A DNA stretch of 64,000 nt from an uncultured Clostridia bacterium (GTDB taxonomy: Bacteria; Bacillota; Clostridia; Oscillospirales; Ruminococcaceae), in assembly GCA_947631115.1 (NCBI GenBank), contig CANRKB010000001.1:124001-188000 (forward strand). Direction: 5' to 3'. The notes under the pieces were generated by a model. The model did no database searches and was not told the origin of the DNA. It saw only the letters and a program-made list of their open reading frames with translations. The position numbers and the translations under genes are program-made. Shown piece after piece: positions 1 to 10,633 of this stretch (positions are counted from its first letter, which is position 1; each line of letters starts with the position of its first letter).

Positions 1-1139
1 GCGTCTGCAAATTCGTCGAGGAGCATAGCCGTCCTTGAATAGGTGAAAGGCTGGTGTACTACCCACACTCTCTGAAAGGTCATGTCCTTTGCAGTTTTAA
101 GCGTCGCGGCAATTTCCGCGGGGTGATGTCCATAGTCGTCCACAAACGTAACGCCCTTTATTTCCGCAAGCTTTTCAAACCGCCTCTGCGCTCCCGAAAA
201 GTCCGCAAGCCCCTGTTTTATCGCGGGTATGGAAATTCCCGCCGTAAATGCCGCCGCAGCCGCCGCAACGGCGTTATAAACATTGTGTATTCCGGGAACG
301 TTTACTACGATCCTGCAAAGCTGTTCCAGCCTGCTCATAAGCGTAAATTCCCACGAAAAATCCGAGATCTGCTTTATGTGATAGGGATAGAAGTCGCATT
401 TGTCGGTCTTTCCGAAAGTAACGACCTTTACTTTTGTGTTTGCATTTTTTACCGCTTCCATTGTGTTTTCGTCGTCGCCGTTTGCGACAATAAAGTCTGT
501 CGTAAGCTCGCAGAATTTTGAAAAGCTGTGCTTTAGATTGTCCATTGTCTTAAAATAATCGAGGTGGTCATGGTCGATATTAAGAATTACGGAAATGTTA
601 GGGAACAGGTGTAAAAACGTGTCCTTAAATTCGCACGCTTCGCATACCATATATTCCGAATTTCCCGCTCTGCCGCTGCCGCCTATCGCTTTTAATTTCC
701 CTCCGATAACCGCCGACGGGTCAACTTTTTCCGCCAGCAGTATCATCATAAGCATAGAAGTAACGGTAGTTTTACCGTGAGTACCCGCGACGCAGAAAGC
801 CTTGTTAAACTGCGCCGTCACAAGCCCCAGAAGCTCGCTTCTCTCCGCAAGCTTAACTCCGCGCTTTTCGGCTTCTCTTGCAGCGATAAGCTCGGGGTTG
901 TCGTCCATAATTGCCGCCGAATATACTATACAGTCCGCGTCGCCGATATTCTCCGCCGCCTGCCCCATATATACCGGTATACCCATTTTCCTTACGGCTT
1001 GAAGCGTAGAGGTTTCGTTGTTGTCCGAGCCGGTGAGATAATAACCCTTTGTGTGAAGTATCTGCGCGAGGGGATACATTCCGCTCCCGCCTATTCCTAT
1101 AAAGTGGATATGCTTTTTACCGCTGAGAAAATTTTCCAA
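1..1139 (-). CDS. murC: UDP-N-acetylmuramate--L-alanine ligase (partial, runs off left edge; TTG start)
   Basis: Minus-strand reading from TTG at 1139: LENFLSGKKHIHFIGIGGSGMYPLAQIL...GTHGKTTVTSMLM...; AGGAG RBS just upstream. The plus-strand ORFs listed here are antisense. Confidence 0.93.
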   Translation of the reverse strand, partial: MENFLSGKKHIHFIGIGGSGMYPLAQILHTKGYYLTGSDNNETSTLQAVRKMGIPVYMGQAAENIGDADCIVYSAAIMDDNPELIAAREAEKRGVKLAERSELLGLVTAQFNKAFCVAGTHGKTTVTSMLMMILLAEKVDPSAVIGGKLKAIGGSGRAGNSEYMVCEACEFKDTFLHLFPNISVILNIDHDHLDYFKTMDNLKHSFSKFCELTTDFIVANGDDENTMEAVKNANTKVKVVTFGKTDKCDFYPYHIKQISDFSWEFTLMSRLEQLCRIVVNVPGIHNVYNAVAAAAAAFTAGISIPAIKQGLADFSGAQRRFEKLAEIKGVTFVDDYGHHPAEIAATLKTAKDMTFQRVWVVHQPFTYSRTAMLLDEFAD

Positions 1140-1252
1140 AATAAACAGCTCCTTTGTAATATCGGGAAATAATGCCCGACATAAATTATGTATAATTCGC
1201 CGCTTTTTTCTAACAATAATTCCCGTGATAAATCAGAACGGAGGCTCTTTTT

Positions 1253-1510
1253 ATGGAAATAAGCGACATCAAGATCAGAAAAACAATGCACGAGGGCAGG
1301 CTTCGCGCCGTTGTGTCGATAACTGTCGACAACGCAATTGCTATCCACGATATAAAGCTCGTTCAGGGCGACGAGCGGCTTTTTGTAGCAATGCCTTCCC
1401 GTCGCGAGGACAACGGCGTTTTCCGCGACATAATCCACCCTATCTCGTCCGAAGTCCGCGACGAGCTTGAACAAAAAATAGTCAGAGCTTATGAGAATTA
1501 TATTCAGTGA
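1253..1510 (+). CDS. spoVG: Septation/sporulation regulator SpoVG
   Basis: MEISDIKIRKTMHEGRLRAVVSITVDNAIAIHDIKLVQGDERLFVAMPSR is characteristic of SpoVG. Confidence 0.96.
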   Translation: MEISDIKIRKTMHEGRLRAVVSITVDNAIAIHDIKLVQGDERLFVAMPSRREDNGVFRDIIHPISSEVRDELEQKIVRAYENYIQ

Positions 1511-1530
1511 GAGAAATTCCCGCCGCCTTT

Positions 1531-2067
1531 TTATTCCTTTAAAAGTATAACGGTTTTCAGGATAGCGATCTGCGTTTTTGCGTCCTCTATCTCGTTGTTC
1601 ATTATCATTTCAGCCGCTTTTTCAAGCGGTATTTTTTCTGTATCAAGAAACTCGTCTTCGTCAAGTTTTTTGTTTCCCTCGGAAAGTCCCCGCGCAAGAT
1701 ACATATGGATGACCTCGCTGTCATAAGCGGGAGTAGGGAACAGCAGTCCCAGATAATCATACTTTTCACAGGTACAGCCCGTTTCTTCTTTAAGCTCTCT
1801 TAAACCGCAGTCATAGTGGCTTTCACCGTATTCGAGCTTTCCCGCGGGAATTTCAAGAAGCGCTTTTTGGTGGGGATACCTGAACTGCCTTACGAAAATA
1901 ACGTTTCCGTTTTCGTCCAGAGGAACAACGCACACCCCGCCCGGGTGCTTTATTACCTCTCTTATCACGGTCTCCCCGTTTTCAAGCTCCGCATTGTCCA
2001 CAAAAAGTTTAACTACTTTTCCGTCAAAAACCTTTTCGCTTGAAAGCGTTTTTTCTTCAAGATGCAT
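1531..2067 (-). CDS. NUDIX hydrolase (ADP-ribose pyrophosphatase-like)
   Basis: Nudix box G..(5)..RELKEETG in ORF 1531..2091; start probably at the internal MHLEEKT. Confidence 0.88.
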   Translation of the reverse strand: MHLEEKTLSSEKVFDGKVVKLFVDNAELENGETVIREVIKHPGGVCVVPLDENGNVIFVRQFRYPHQKALLEIPAGKLEYGESHYDCGLRELKEETGCTCEKYDYLGLLFPTPAYDSEVIHMYLARGLSEGNKKLDEDEFLDTEKIPLEKAAEMIMNNEIEDAKTQIAILKTVILLKE

Positions 2068-2068
2068 A

Positions 2069-4501
2069 TCATTCGTCCTTGTCTTCGTCATTTTTAAGAA
2101 TACTGTTTATATAGGCGTTGTGCGCCGCGATATTTTCGGATTGTTCATATTCATAAAGATGAGCGTATCTGACAGGTTTTTGCTTTGAAATGAAGTGAAG
2201 CGCCAGCGCATATACAATGAGAAGTACGGCTCCTATTATTGTCGCAAAAACGCCGTATTTAAGCCCCGGAGTTTCATAGTTAAATTCTATATCGCAATGT
2301 CCTTCGGGAACACGTATTCCTATAAATCCGCCGTTTATTTTGTCTACCTTTGTTTCTACGCCGTTTATCTTACAGCTCCAGCCGGTGCAGTAGGGGACAG
2401 TAAAGCAAACAAGCTTTTCGCTGTCATAGTTTGTTTTCGAGGTAAATCCGCTCTTTGTAACTTCAAAATCTTCTACGCCGTTTTCCTGTTTATCCTTTAC
2501 GTCGACTTTAAATTTTAAAAACGTCGTGTTTGAATTGGTTGTGTCTTTTTCGAGAATATCCGAATACTTTTCGACCTGTTCTTCAGTCAGGAAGACCGAC
2601 CTTATCATCAGATTATCCGCCTTTGTGGCTTTCTTCACCGTGTCTATCGGGAAATAAGTGTCATATGCAAATCCCATAGGCAGACAAAGGTCCGTTGAAT
2701 AAATATCATAATCGCCCTGCGTTTCGAGATAGTCGTATATCTGATATTGACCGAGCCATTTCTTGCGGTCTTTATCGCTCGTGCTTTTTTTGATCATGAT
2801 ATATTTTACTCTTGTAAGCGCTCTGAAGCCGTAACAGCTGTAGCTCGGCGCGGAGTTTACGCTTCTTGATACGCCGAGGGTGTCGTAAAGCTCAAATGTG
2901 GAGCCGGGTATAATGCTCGTAAAACTTTTAAGAGAGCTGCTGTTTGTAAACATATTGAAGTTGTTTGTTTCATTTACGCCCTCAATGCGGTAAAAGCTGT
3001 CGTCGTCTATGTCGAACTTTGCATAAAGCGCGGTGTTATAATCTTCCGTGCTTCTGAATTCATGACCTAAAGCCAGAAAATACCAGCTGAGTATCAGCGA
3101 GCAGACTATAGTAAAACAGCTTGCGCGTTTCATAAACTTCTGAAAATTCGGTTTGTTTCTGCCGTTTAAAAGTATGTTCAGAGCTATAAGCATAGCAAAC
3201 GCAATAACTATCTGAATATAGACCGTTTTGTCTGCGCCCGACATGAAGCGAGGAACAATGCTCTTTACTTCCTCTCCGTCTATTTTTTCCGTCTTTTCAA
3301 ACGGCGACAGCAGAGCAAGCGCCGATACAAGCATAACGACTCCCAGGCATACTCTCCGTCCGAAGTCGAGGTCGAATTCCTCGTGTTCTAAAGCATACGC
3401 CGTAGCCAAACAGCATATAAGCTCGGGCATATAAAACCAGCGTGTATAGTAGTTGTTGTTGAGCATTGTAAACGCGGCGTTAAAGCCCGGTATAAACGCC
3501 ATAAGAAGACATATCCCCAGAACGACCCTCGCCCAGTGTCCCTTTGCTCCTTTTAAAAACGCAATTACGCCCGCCATTGAAAACAGCGGCAGATAGAGCG
3601 CAACGCTCGACCATTTTGCGTTCGCTTCGGTGAACATATTGTTTCTTGCGGGAACTTCGGGCGGGAAGAACATACTTTCTATAAGAAGCCCATAGCGCTG
3701 CTTATTTGAGAAGAATATAAAGTTCCAGCCCGTCAGCATATTTGTCGAACGCGGAACGTCCAGTACCTGATATATCGAGGGAATAAACAGAACGCCCGCT
3801 ATCATAACGCCCGCTATACATTCAAAAGCAAGACAGAAAAATTCTTTTGCGTTTATGCGAAAACGTTTGTCGGAGCAGAACCTTGCCAGAAAATAAATGA
3901 TGAGGAAAATACATTCGCCTATAAAGAAAAAGTAATTTGCCAGACAGTTTAATGCTATAGCGAGCGCAAATACGGCTCTGCGCTTGTTTATGACCGCTTC
4001 TTCGAGGCAGATAAGCAGCAGCGGAAACCATAATATCGAGTCCTGAAACTGAAAGAAAATATTGTAGATATTAAAGCTCGAAAACGCATAAAGCAAACCG
4101 CCTATGAGAGCCGACTGCGGCTTTGTCACAAAACGTCTTATGTATATAAATCCGAAAAAAGAAAAGAGCGCAATTTTAACGCACAAAAGCGGCGCCATAA
4201 GAAACTGCGAAACAGACGCGGGGAAAAGGCACATAAACCAGAAAAAAGGACTTCCGAGGGTATAGTAGGTATAGCTTCCGACAAAGTTTGCGCCGAGGTC
4301 CGTTCCCCAGTCCCAGCCGAGAGTTCCGTTTTGTACCATTTCTATACAGTGCTTAAAAAACGGTATCTGCTGCGAATTATAGTCGCCATAATGCAGAAAA
4401 TAACCGCCGTCAATTATCAGAAACGGCAGAAACATAACTGCCGCCATAATAAGCGCGACAAAAAACGATTTTTTATAGTAGCTTTTTTCTTTACTGTACA
4501 T
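2069..4501 (-). CDS. YfhO family multispanning membrane protein
   Basis: 810 aa; many TM segments; N-terminal GGYFLHYGDYNSQQIPF and overall layout typical of YfhO proteins. Confidence 0.8.
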   Translation of the reverse strand: MYSKEKSYYKKSFFVALIMAAVMFLPFLIIDGGYFLHYGDYNSQQIPFFKHCIEMVQNGTLGWDWGTDLGANFVGSYTYYTLGSPFFWFMCLFPASVSQFLMAPLLCVKIALFSFFGFIYIRRFVTKPQSALIGGLLYAFSSFNIYNIFFQFQDSILWFPLLLICLEEAVINKRRAVFALAIALNCLANYFFFIGECIFLIIYFLARFCSDKRFRINAKEFFCLAFECIAGVMIAGVLFIPSIYQVLDVPRSTNMLTGWNFIFFSNKQRYGLLIESMFFPPEVPARNNMFTEANAKWSSVALYLPLFSMAGVIAFLKGAKGHWARVVLGICLLMAFIPGFNAAFTMLNNNYYTRWFYMPELICCLATAYALEHEEFDLDFGRRVCLGVVMLVSALALLSPFEKTEKIDGEEVKSIVPRFMSGADKTVYIQIVIAFAMLIALNILLNGRNKPNFQKFMKRASCFTIVCSLILSWYFLALGHEFRSTEDYNTALYAKFDIDDDSFYRIEGVNETNNFNMFTNSSSLKSFTSIIPGSTFELYDTLGVSRSVNSAPSYSCYGFRALTRVKYIMIKKSTSDKDRKKWLGQYQIYDYLETQGDYDIYSTDLCLPMGFAYDTYFPIDTVKKATKADNLMIRSVFLTEEQVEKYSDILEKDTTNSNTTFLKFKVDVKDKQENGVEDFEVTKSGFTSKTNYDSEKLVCFTVPYCTGWSCKINGVETKVDKINGGFIGIRVPEGHCDIEFNYETPGLKYGVFATIIGAVLLIVYALALHFISKQKPVRYAHLYEYEQSENIAAHNAYINSILKNDEDKDE

Positions 4502-4546
4502 TGATTGTTCCTCGATTTTGAAAGTAAGAGTTTTTAAAAATTAAGA

Positions 4547-6337
4547 TCACATTTTTTCGGGGGCGTCTATCTTCAGCAGCGAGAGAATGTTTTTTATGAC
4601 TATCCTTGAAGCTCTGCATAGCGCAAGCCTCGACAGCTTTACGCTGTTTTCCGCCGCCTTAATATCGCAGCTGTCGTAGAATTTGTGGAATATCTGCGCA
4701 AGCTCGTATACATATTTTGTGAGTTTAAACGGAGAATATTCGCGCGCCGCTTCGTTTATAAGCTCGGGATATTCGGCAATTTTCCTTATAAGAGCCTTTT
4801 CTTCTTCGGCTTCGTATGAAACGGGCTCGCCTTTATAGTTTATGCCGTCGTCCGCCATTTTACCCAGCAGCCTGCATATTCTCGCATGGGCATACTGAAC
4901 ATAGAACACGGGGTTTTTCGCGCTTTCTTCTACCGCCAGATCAAGGTCAAAATCAAGATGAGTGTCCGCGGCGCGGAGATTGAAGAAAAATCTCGCGTTG
5001 TCTATCGGCACTTCGTCCAAAAGCGTAGCAAGCGTAATGGCTTTTCCCGAACGCTTTGAGAGCTTTGTGGGCTTTCCGTCTCTAACGAGCATTACCATCT
5101 GACAAATAACAACGTCCAGCCTTTTCTCGTCTATGCCCATTGCTTTAAGGCAAACTCTCATTCTCTTTACATATCCGTGATGATCCGCTCCGAGAACGTC
5201 TATAGCCGTGTCATAGTTTCTTGTGACGAGCTTGTTGTAGTGATAAGCTATATCGGGGACGATATAAGTCGGAAAACCGTTTGAGCGCACAAGCACAAAG
5301 TCCTGTTCGCCGCCGAGAGTCTCGGCGTTCAGCCATAACGCCCCGTCTTTTTCATAGGTATGCCCGCCCGCTTTGAGGTGTTCAATGACGTCGTTTACCG
5401 CCCCGCTCTCATGCAGAGAGCTTTCTTTAAACCAGTTGTCGTATTTTATGCGGTACTTTAAAAGGTCGGTTTCAAGCCGCTTTTCATTCAGCGGCAGCGC
5501 ATAGTCTACGAGCGCTTTTCTGCGTTCGTCCTCGCTTTTTTCCGTAAATGCCGCGCCGTTTATGTCATAAAAGTTCTTCGCGTGTTCGATTATATCCCTG
5601 CCTAAATAAACGTCCTCGGGCATATAGAACGGGTCGTTCTTGTCGGCGGGACATTCTTCCGTATCGGTTACCGTCTTTTCGTAAATAACGTCGCAAAGTT
5701 TTTCGAGGTCGTCTTTACATTCCTCGATAATTTTCCGTCCCTCGTCTTTGCAAAGCTGGAGATAACGCAGATCGAGCGACTTTCCGAACTTTGCGACCTG
5801 GTTTCCCGCGTCGTTTATGTAAAACTCGCGGTCGGCTTTATAACCCGCCGTTTGTAAAAGCGAAGCGAGGCAGTCGCCGATAGCTCCGCCTCTGGCGTTT
5901 CCTATGTGCATGGGTCCCGTGGGGTTTGCGGAAACAAATTCCACCAGAACGCGCTTTCCTTCGCCGAGGTCGGTTTTTCCATAGTCCTCTTTAAGGTCGA
6001 GAACATTTTCAACGACCGAAGAAAAGAAATGCTCTCCCAAAAAGAAATTCAGAAATCCCGCTCCCGCGAGTTCAACTTTATCAAAAAGCGTACCCGTAAG
6101 GTCGATTTCCTTGCATATCTTTTCTCCGAGCGCACGCGGATTTGTCTTCAATACTTTTGCCGCGACAAGCGCGGTGTTTGCTGAAAAATCGCCGTGAGCG
6201 CTGTCCGCGGGTATAGTAACGGAAAACGCAGGAAGCGGCTCGGACGGTATCTCCCCCATTGCCGTCAGCTTTCCGAGAGCGTTCATTATTATTTCCTTTA
6301 TTTCGTTTTTGGCTTCGTTTACCGCATTATAGTACAT
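4547..6337 (-). CDS. argS: Arginyl-tRNA synthetase
   Basis: VEFVSANPTGPMHIGNARGGAIGD (HIGH-like) and KLSKRSGKAITL motifs; 596 aa. Confidence 0.97.
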   Translation of the reverse strand: MYYNAVNEAKNEIKEIIMNALGKLTAMGEIPSEPLPAFSVTIPADSAHGDFSANTALVAAKVLKTNPRALGEKICKEIDLTGTLFDKVELAGAGFLNFFLGEHFFSSVVENVLDLKEDYGKTDLGEGKRVLVEFVSANPTGPMHIGNARGGAIGDCLASLLQTAGYKADREFYINDAGNQVAKFGKSLDLRYLQLCKDEGRKIIEECKDDLEKLCDVIYEKTVTDTEECPADKNDPFYMPEDVYLGRDIIEHAKNFYDINGAAFTEKSEDERRKALVDYALPLNEKRLETDLLKYRIKYDNWFKESSLHESGAVNDVIEHLKAGGHTYEKDGALWLNAETLGGEQDFVLVRSNGFPTYIVPDIAYHYNKLVTRNYDTAIDVLGADHHGYVKRMRVCLKAMGIDEKRLDVVICQMVMLVRDGKPTKLSKRSGKAITLATLLDEVPIDNARFFFNLRAADTHLDFDLDLAVEESAKNPVFYVQYAHARICRLLGKMADDGINYKGEPVSYEAEEEKALIRKIAEYPELINEAAREYSPFKLTKYVYELAQIFHKFYDSCDIKAAENSVKLSRLALCRASRIVIKNILSLLKIDAPEKM

Positions 6338-6347
6338 TTTTTCGTCC

Positions 6348-6761
6348 TCACATTTTTATTTTTATAGTAATTTCGTTTTCGGACATAAGTCCGCCGTTTA
6401 TGTCTATGGAGTATTTCAGGTGTACTCTTCCGCCGTTTTCGTTTAGTTTCCTGTCAATAAACTGCGTGGTTATTCCGACGATACAGTCGCCGAATTCCGT
6501 TCCGTAGTGGCAGAAATGGCGCGTGTTGTCCTGGAAAACGAGATTTGAAAACGAAGTTCCCGTTCTGGTCATTGTCACGAGGTCGTTGTCCACCATAAGC
6601 TGGACATGACTTCCGTCATATCCCGTAGCTTCGCTTTCGTCATAGTCGATATAATATGCGCCCTTGTGAAGCCTGAATTCGCCTTTTGTATAAAGCTCGG
6701 ATTCGTCGGTATATCCCTCCGCGGTTTGTTTTATATTGAGCGTAATAGAGCAATTGTCCAA
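6348..6761 (-). CDS. DUF1934 domain protein
   Basis: 137 aa beta-rich protein upstream of argS; fold and neighbourhood fit DUF1934. Confidence 0.7.
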   Translation of the reverse strand: MDNCSITLNIKQTAEGYTDESELYTKGEFRLHKGAYYIDYDESEATGYDGSHVQLMVDNDLVTMTRTGTSFSNLVFQDNTRHFCHYGTEFGDCIVGITTQFIDRKLNENGGRVHLKYSIDINGGLMSENEITIKIKM

Positions 6762-6776
6762 TTTTACACGTCCTCT

Positions 6777-6931
6777 CAGACTGTATATAAAGCCCCATCT
6801 ACTTTGTATGGTTATCCGCTGAAGGCGGATAACACGGTTACTGCAACAGCCACAAATGCTAGTTGCAGTAACGCTTCAGCGTTGTACGCGAAGCGTTCAA
6901 TGCGTGTATCTGGGGCTTTCTATACAGTCTG
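6777..6931. repeat. Intergenic structured repeat, family A copy 1 (TIR CAGACTGTATAtAAAGCCCCA)
   Basis: 21-bp terminal inverted repeats with 1 mismatch enclosing three hairpins; homologous to 46607..46766 and 56445..56549. Confidence 0.9.
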
Positions 6932-6970
6932 AAAGTTGACTTTTTATACAGTCGATTCTTAGTTTAAATC

Positions 6971-8038
6971 TCAGTTATTGTCGCTGCAAAATGCAAGCTG
7001 TATCAGCTTGTCGATAAGAGCGCCTATGGGAATTCCCATATGTTCCATAAGCTTCGGATACATGCTTATAGAAGTAAAGCCGGGGATAGTATTTATCTCG
7101 TTGAGTACAAGCCCGTCCTCGCAGGCAAAGAAATCAACTCTCGCCATTCCCGAACATCCGCAGGCTATGTAGGCTTTCTTTGCCGTTTCGCGAAGCTCGT
7201 TCATCTGCTGTTCGCTTATTTTCGCAGGTATGTCAAGAACGGAAGTTCCGAGCTTATATTTTGCGTCGTAGTCGTAGAATTTTTCCGCGGGAGTTATCTG
7301 CCCGGGAACGGACGCTATAACGTCGTTTCCGTTTCCAAGCACCGCGCATTCGACTTCTTTTCCTATAATTTCCTTTTCCACAAGCACCTTTTCGCCGTGA
7401 GCGAAAGCTATTTTTATCGCGGCTCTCAGTTCGTCTGAGTTTTCCGCTCTTGAAACTCCGACCGAAGACCCCGCGCACGCAGGCTTTACATATACGGGAA
7501 AACCGAGCTTTGCTTTTACGTCTTCGATAATGCCGTCGGTGTTTTTAAGCGAGAAGCGGCGAAGCTCGATAAACGGCGCCGTCCTTATTCCCGCAAATTC
7601 AAGTATCTTATGCGTAACGGTCTTATCCATACAAGCCGCCGAGCTTGTCATATCGCACCCCACGCACGGCAGCCCCGCAAGATGGCATAAGCCCTGTACA
7701 GACCCGTCCTCTCCGTTCATTCCGTGAAGCACGGGGAAAATAACGTCAGCCTTTCTCAGAAGCGCGCCGTCGTTCCCCATAATTATAAATCCTCTATGAA
7801 GCGCGTCCGGACTTAAAACAGCCGTACAACAGTCGGTGTTATATTCCCATTTTCCCGTTTTTATATCGTCATATTCACCCGGATAATAGAGCCAGTGTCC
7901 TTTTTTTGTAATTCCTATACAGAACACGTCGTATTTGTCTTTCGGGATATTTGAAAGCACCGTGTGCGCCGAAATGAGCGAGATCTCGTGTTCGCTCGAA
8001 GCGCCGCCGAACAGAACGGCGACTTTGATCTTAGCCAT
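6971..8038 (-). CDS. ddl: D-alanine--D-alanine ligase
   Basis: MAKIKVAVLFGGASSEHEISLISA...VKPACAGSSVGVSR...EINTIPGFT; start placed at the internal Met rather than the ORF-track Met. Confidence 0.96.
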   Translation of the reverse strand: MAKIKVAVLFGGASSEHEISLISAHTVLSNIPKDKYDVFCIGITKKGHWLYYPGEYDDIKTGKWEYNTDCCTAVLSPDALHRGFIIMGNDGALLRKADVIFPVLHGMNGEDGSVQGLCHLAGLPCVGCDMTSSAACMDKTVTHKILEFAGIRTAPFIELRRFSLKNTDGIIEDVKAKLGFPVYVKPACAGSSVGVSRAENSDELRAAIKIAFAHGEKVLVEKEIIGKEVECAVLGNGNDVIASVPGQITPAEKFYDYDAKYKLGTSVLDIPAKISEQQMNELRETAKKAYIACGCSGMARVDFFACEDGLVLNEINTIPGFTSISMYPKLMEHMGIPIGALIDKLIQLAFCSDNN

Positions 8039-8335
8039 ATATGTCTGCCTTTCTTTGACAGTTGTCAATATGACTCCTGCCAAAAAACCAAATTTTGGGA
8101 AATACAAGCCCTGCCAAAAGCCGCGCTTTTTTGTATCACCCTGTTGTTAAATATTAATTGAGCATATCAACTCAAATTACATTTTATCACATTTCCAATA
8201 TAATTTCAATAGGTAATTTGCCTATATTTACAAAAATAATACCGCGCGTTTCCGAAAAAAGACGCAATTTTCCGAAAAAGCTCCGATTGCGCCGAATAAG
8301 CGAAAATTGAAGTTCCCGCAGACAGCGCCGCAATA

Positions 8336-10567
8336 TTATTCCGCTTTGGGCTTTTTCGTTGTTTTTGACGGAGTCTTTTTCGGCTTGCTTTCCTTTTCCG
8401 GATCATCGGTCGACTTAGGCTTATCCGACCTTTTGTGTTTTATAATTTCAAAGTCGATAAACCCGCCGTTTACGTTTGCCGAAACGCATTTTACGCGGAT
8501 CTTGTCGCCCACGGTAAATACCGTTCCGTCCGCCGCGCCCGTCAGAATAACGCCGTTAATCACTTCGTATTCTCCCGCGGGAAGCGCGTTTACCGAAACC
8601 ATTCCCTCAATGGTACTCGGAAGCGCGACATATATCCCGTTCGGCGCAACGCCCGAAATAAAGCCGTCAAATTCCTCTCCGATATGCTTTTTCATATATT
8701 CCGCCATATAGAAGTTTTCACATTCGCGCTCGCATTTTACCGCCGAAAGTTCCTTGAGGCTCGCCTGCAAAGCCGCCTCGCGGGCGAAGTTCTCGTATTT
8801 TTTCTTCAGTTTTTCATTGCTCAGCGCATAGACATAGTCCGTCAGTATTCTATGTATCGAGAGGTCGGCATAACGCCTTATCGGAGAAGTAAAGTGCGCG
8901 TATTCGGGCATGACCAGACCGTAGTGTCCGAGAGGCTCTTCCGAATATTTCGCTTTCATCATCGTCCTTAAAACCAAGCGGTTTATAACGGTGTATTTGT
9001 CCGTGTCGCGGCTGTCTCTGATTATCTTCGCGAGATCAGCGACAGTCGTTCTTTCGCCTATGCCATCGAAGCCCGCATTAAGCGCGGTGAGCGTTTCTCC
9101 GAGCGCAACGAGCTTTTCCGTTGTCGGCGCTTCGTGTACGCGGTAAACAAACGGCATATTTTCGCGCATTGCCAGCGAAGCGGCGGATTTGTTCGCCATC
9201 AGCATAAATTCTTCTATTATACCCTCTGCTATGCCGCGTTCTCTCGGTTTTACGTCAATGCAAACTCCGTTTTCGTCGGTGATTATTTTCGCCTCGGGAG
9301 TGTCAATTTCGGGAGCTCCGCGGGCAATGCGGTTTTTTATGAGTATATCCGAAAGCTCTTTCATAACGGGTATTCGGTCTAAGACGCGCTCGTATTTTGC
9401 TTTAATTTCATCGTCCGCCGTTTTGTCTATAATCTTGTTCACTTCGCTGTAAACGCCCTTTACGCGGCTTCTGATAACGGTCTTTTCAAATTTATAAGAA
9501 AGCAGTTCTCCTTTTTCGGAAATTTCCATAAGGCATGAAAACGCCAGCCTGTCGACATTCGGATTGAGCGAGCATATCCCGTTGGAAAGCTCTTTCGGCA
9601 GCATCGGCACAACTTTATCCGCATAGTAAATGGACGTTCCCCTTAAAAACGCTTCCTTGTCTATAGCCGACCCTTTTTTCACATAATGTGAAACGTCCGC
9701 GATATGTACTCCGAGCTTATAGCCGAAGTCGGTTTTTCTTATCGATACCGCGTCGTCTATATCCTTTGTGTCCGCTCCGTCGATAGTAAAGATAGGTTCT
9801 CCGCGAAGATCGAGCCTGCGTTCCGTTTCGTCCGCGTCGGGTTCGTCCGTGTCAATTTTCTGCGCCTCGGCGAGGACTTCTTCGGGAAATTCGGTATGCA
9901 GCCCGTTTACGAGCATATATGCTTTTGCGCTCGACTTCGCGTCCTCCGAAGAACCGAAGCTCTCTTTTATTTCGACAGTGTGGTCAAAATGCCTTTCTCC
10001 GCGCTTTTTTATTGAAAACGCAACCTTGTCGCCTATTGCAAGCGGCTTTGAGCCGACCTTTGCGATATACAAAGGAGCGTCGCAGAGCTTGTCGGGCATT
10101 ACCATAAGTTTGTTTCCTTCTGCAACAACAATTCCCGTCAAAAGCCTGTCGCTTTCTTTTATAACGCTCAGAACAACCGCTTCCGCGCTTCTGTCGCCGT
10201 TTGCGTCGGCAATTTTCTTCGCCAGCACTTTATCTCCCGGAATCGCCCCGCACATATCCTTTCCGCGAACGAAAAATTCCGCGTTTTCTCCGGCGGCGCC
10301 CGTTTTCTCATCGTCCATTTTCGTGATAAATCCCGATCTTGTGTTTACGCCCGTGACAACGGCGGGAAAATAATTCTCGGGGTCTTTTATTTTCCATAAG
10401 CCCTTTTTACCGATGACTTCGCCGCTTTTTTTCATTTCGCCCAGCGCCTGCGCCAGCTTTTTTGCGGTCTTTTTCGGAAGACCGAGCTTTTTTATAAGTT
10501 CTTTTTCGCTAAGCCCCTTTTCGTTTTTATACAGCGCGCAAAGCGCTTCTATCCCTATCCTGCTCAT
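8336..10567 (-). CDS. rnr: Ribonuclease R
   Basis: RNB motif DIDDAVSI, HIADVSHYV, HFTSPIRRYADLSIHR; C-terminal S1 domain. Confidence 0.96.
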   Translation of the reverse strand: MSRIGIEALCALYKNEKGLSEKELIKKLGLPKKTAKKLAQALGEMKKSGEVIGKKGLWKIKDPENYFPAVVTGVNTRSGFITKMDDEKTGAAGENAEFFVRGKDMCGAIPGDKVLAKKIADANGDRSAEAVVLSVIKESDRLLTGIVVAEGNKLMVMPDKLCDAPLYIAKVGSKPLAIGDKVAFSIKKRGERHFDHTVEIKESFGSSEDAKSSAKAYMLVNGLHTEFPEEVLAEAQKIDTDEPDADETERRLDLRGEPIFTIDGADTKDIDDAVSIRKTDFGYKLGVHIADVSHYVKKGSAIDKEAFLRGTSIYYADKVVPMLPKELSNGICSLNPNVDRLAFSCLMEISEKGELLSYKFEKTVIRSRVKGVYSEVNKIIDKTADDEIKAKYERVLDRIPVMKELSDILIKNRIARGAPEIDTPEAKIITDENGVCIDVKPRERGIAEGIIEEFMLMANKSAASLAMRENMPFVYRVHEAPTTEKLVALGETLTALNAGFDGIGERTTVADLAKIIRDSRDTDKYTVINRLVLRTMMKAKYSEEPLGHYGLVMPEYAHFTSPIRRYADLSIHRILTDYVYALSNEKLKKKYENFAREAALQASLKELSAVKCERECENFYMAEYMKKHIGEEFDGFISGVAPNGIYVALPSTIEGMVSVNALPAGEYEVINGVILTGAADGTVFTVGDKIRVKCVSANVNGGFIDFEIIKHKRSDKPKSTDDPEKESKPKKTPSKTTKKPKAE

Positions 10568-10633
10568 ACCGTCACCTCTTATTATTCTAAAAAACCAAAC
10601 GGACAGACCCTCTCAGCCTGTCCGTAAAAATCA

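Noticed and set aside
6606-6932. 108-aa plus ORF
   Set aside because: Overlaps the DUF1934 gene in antisense and the family A repeat.
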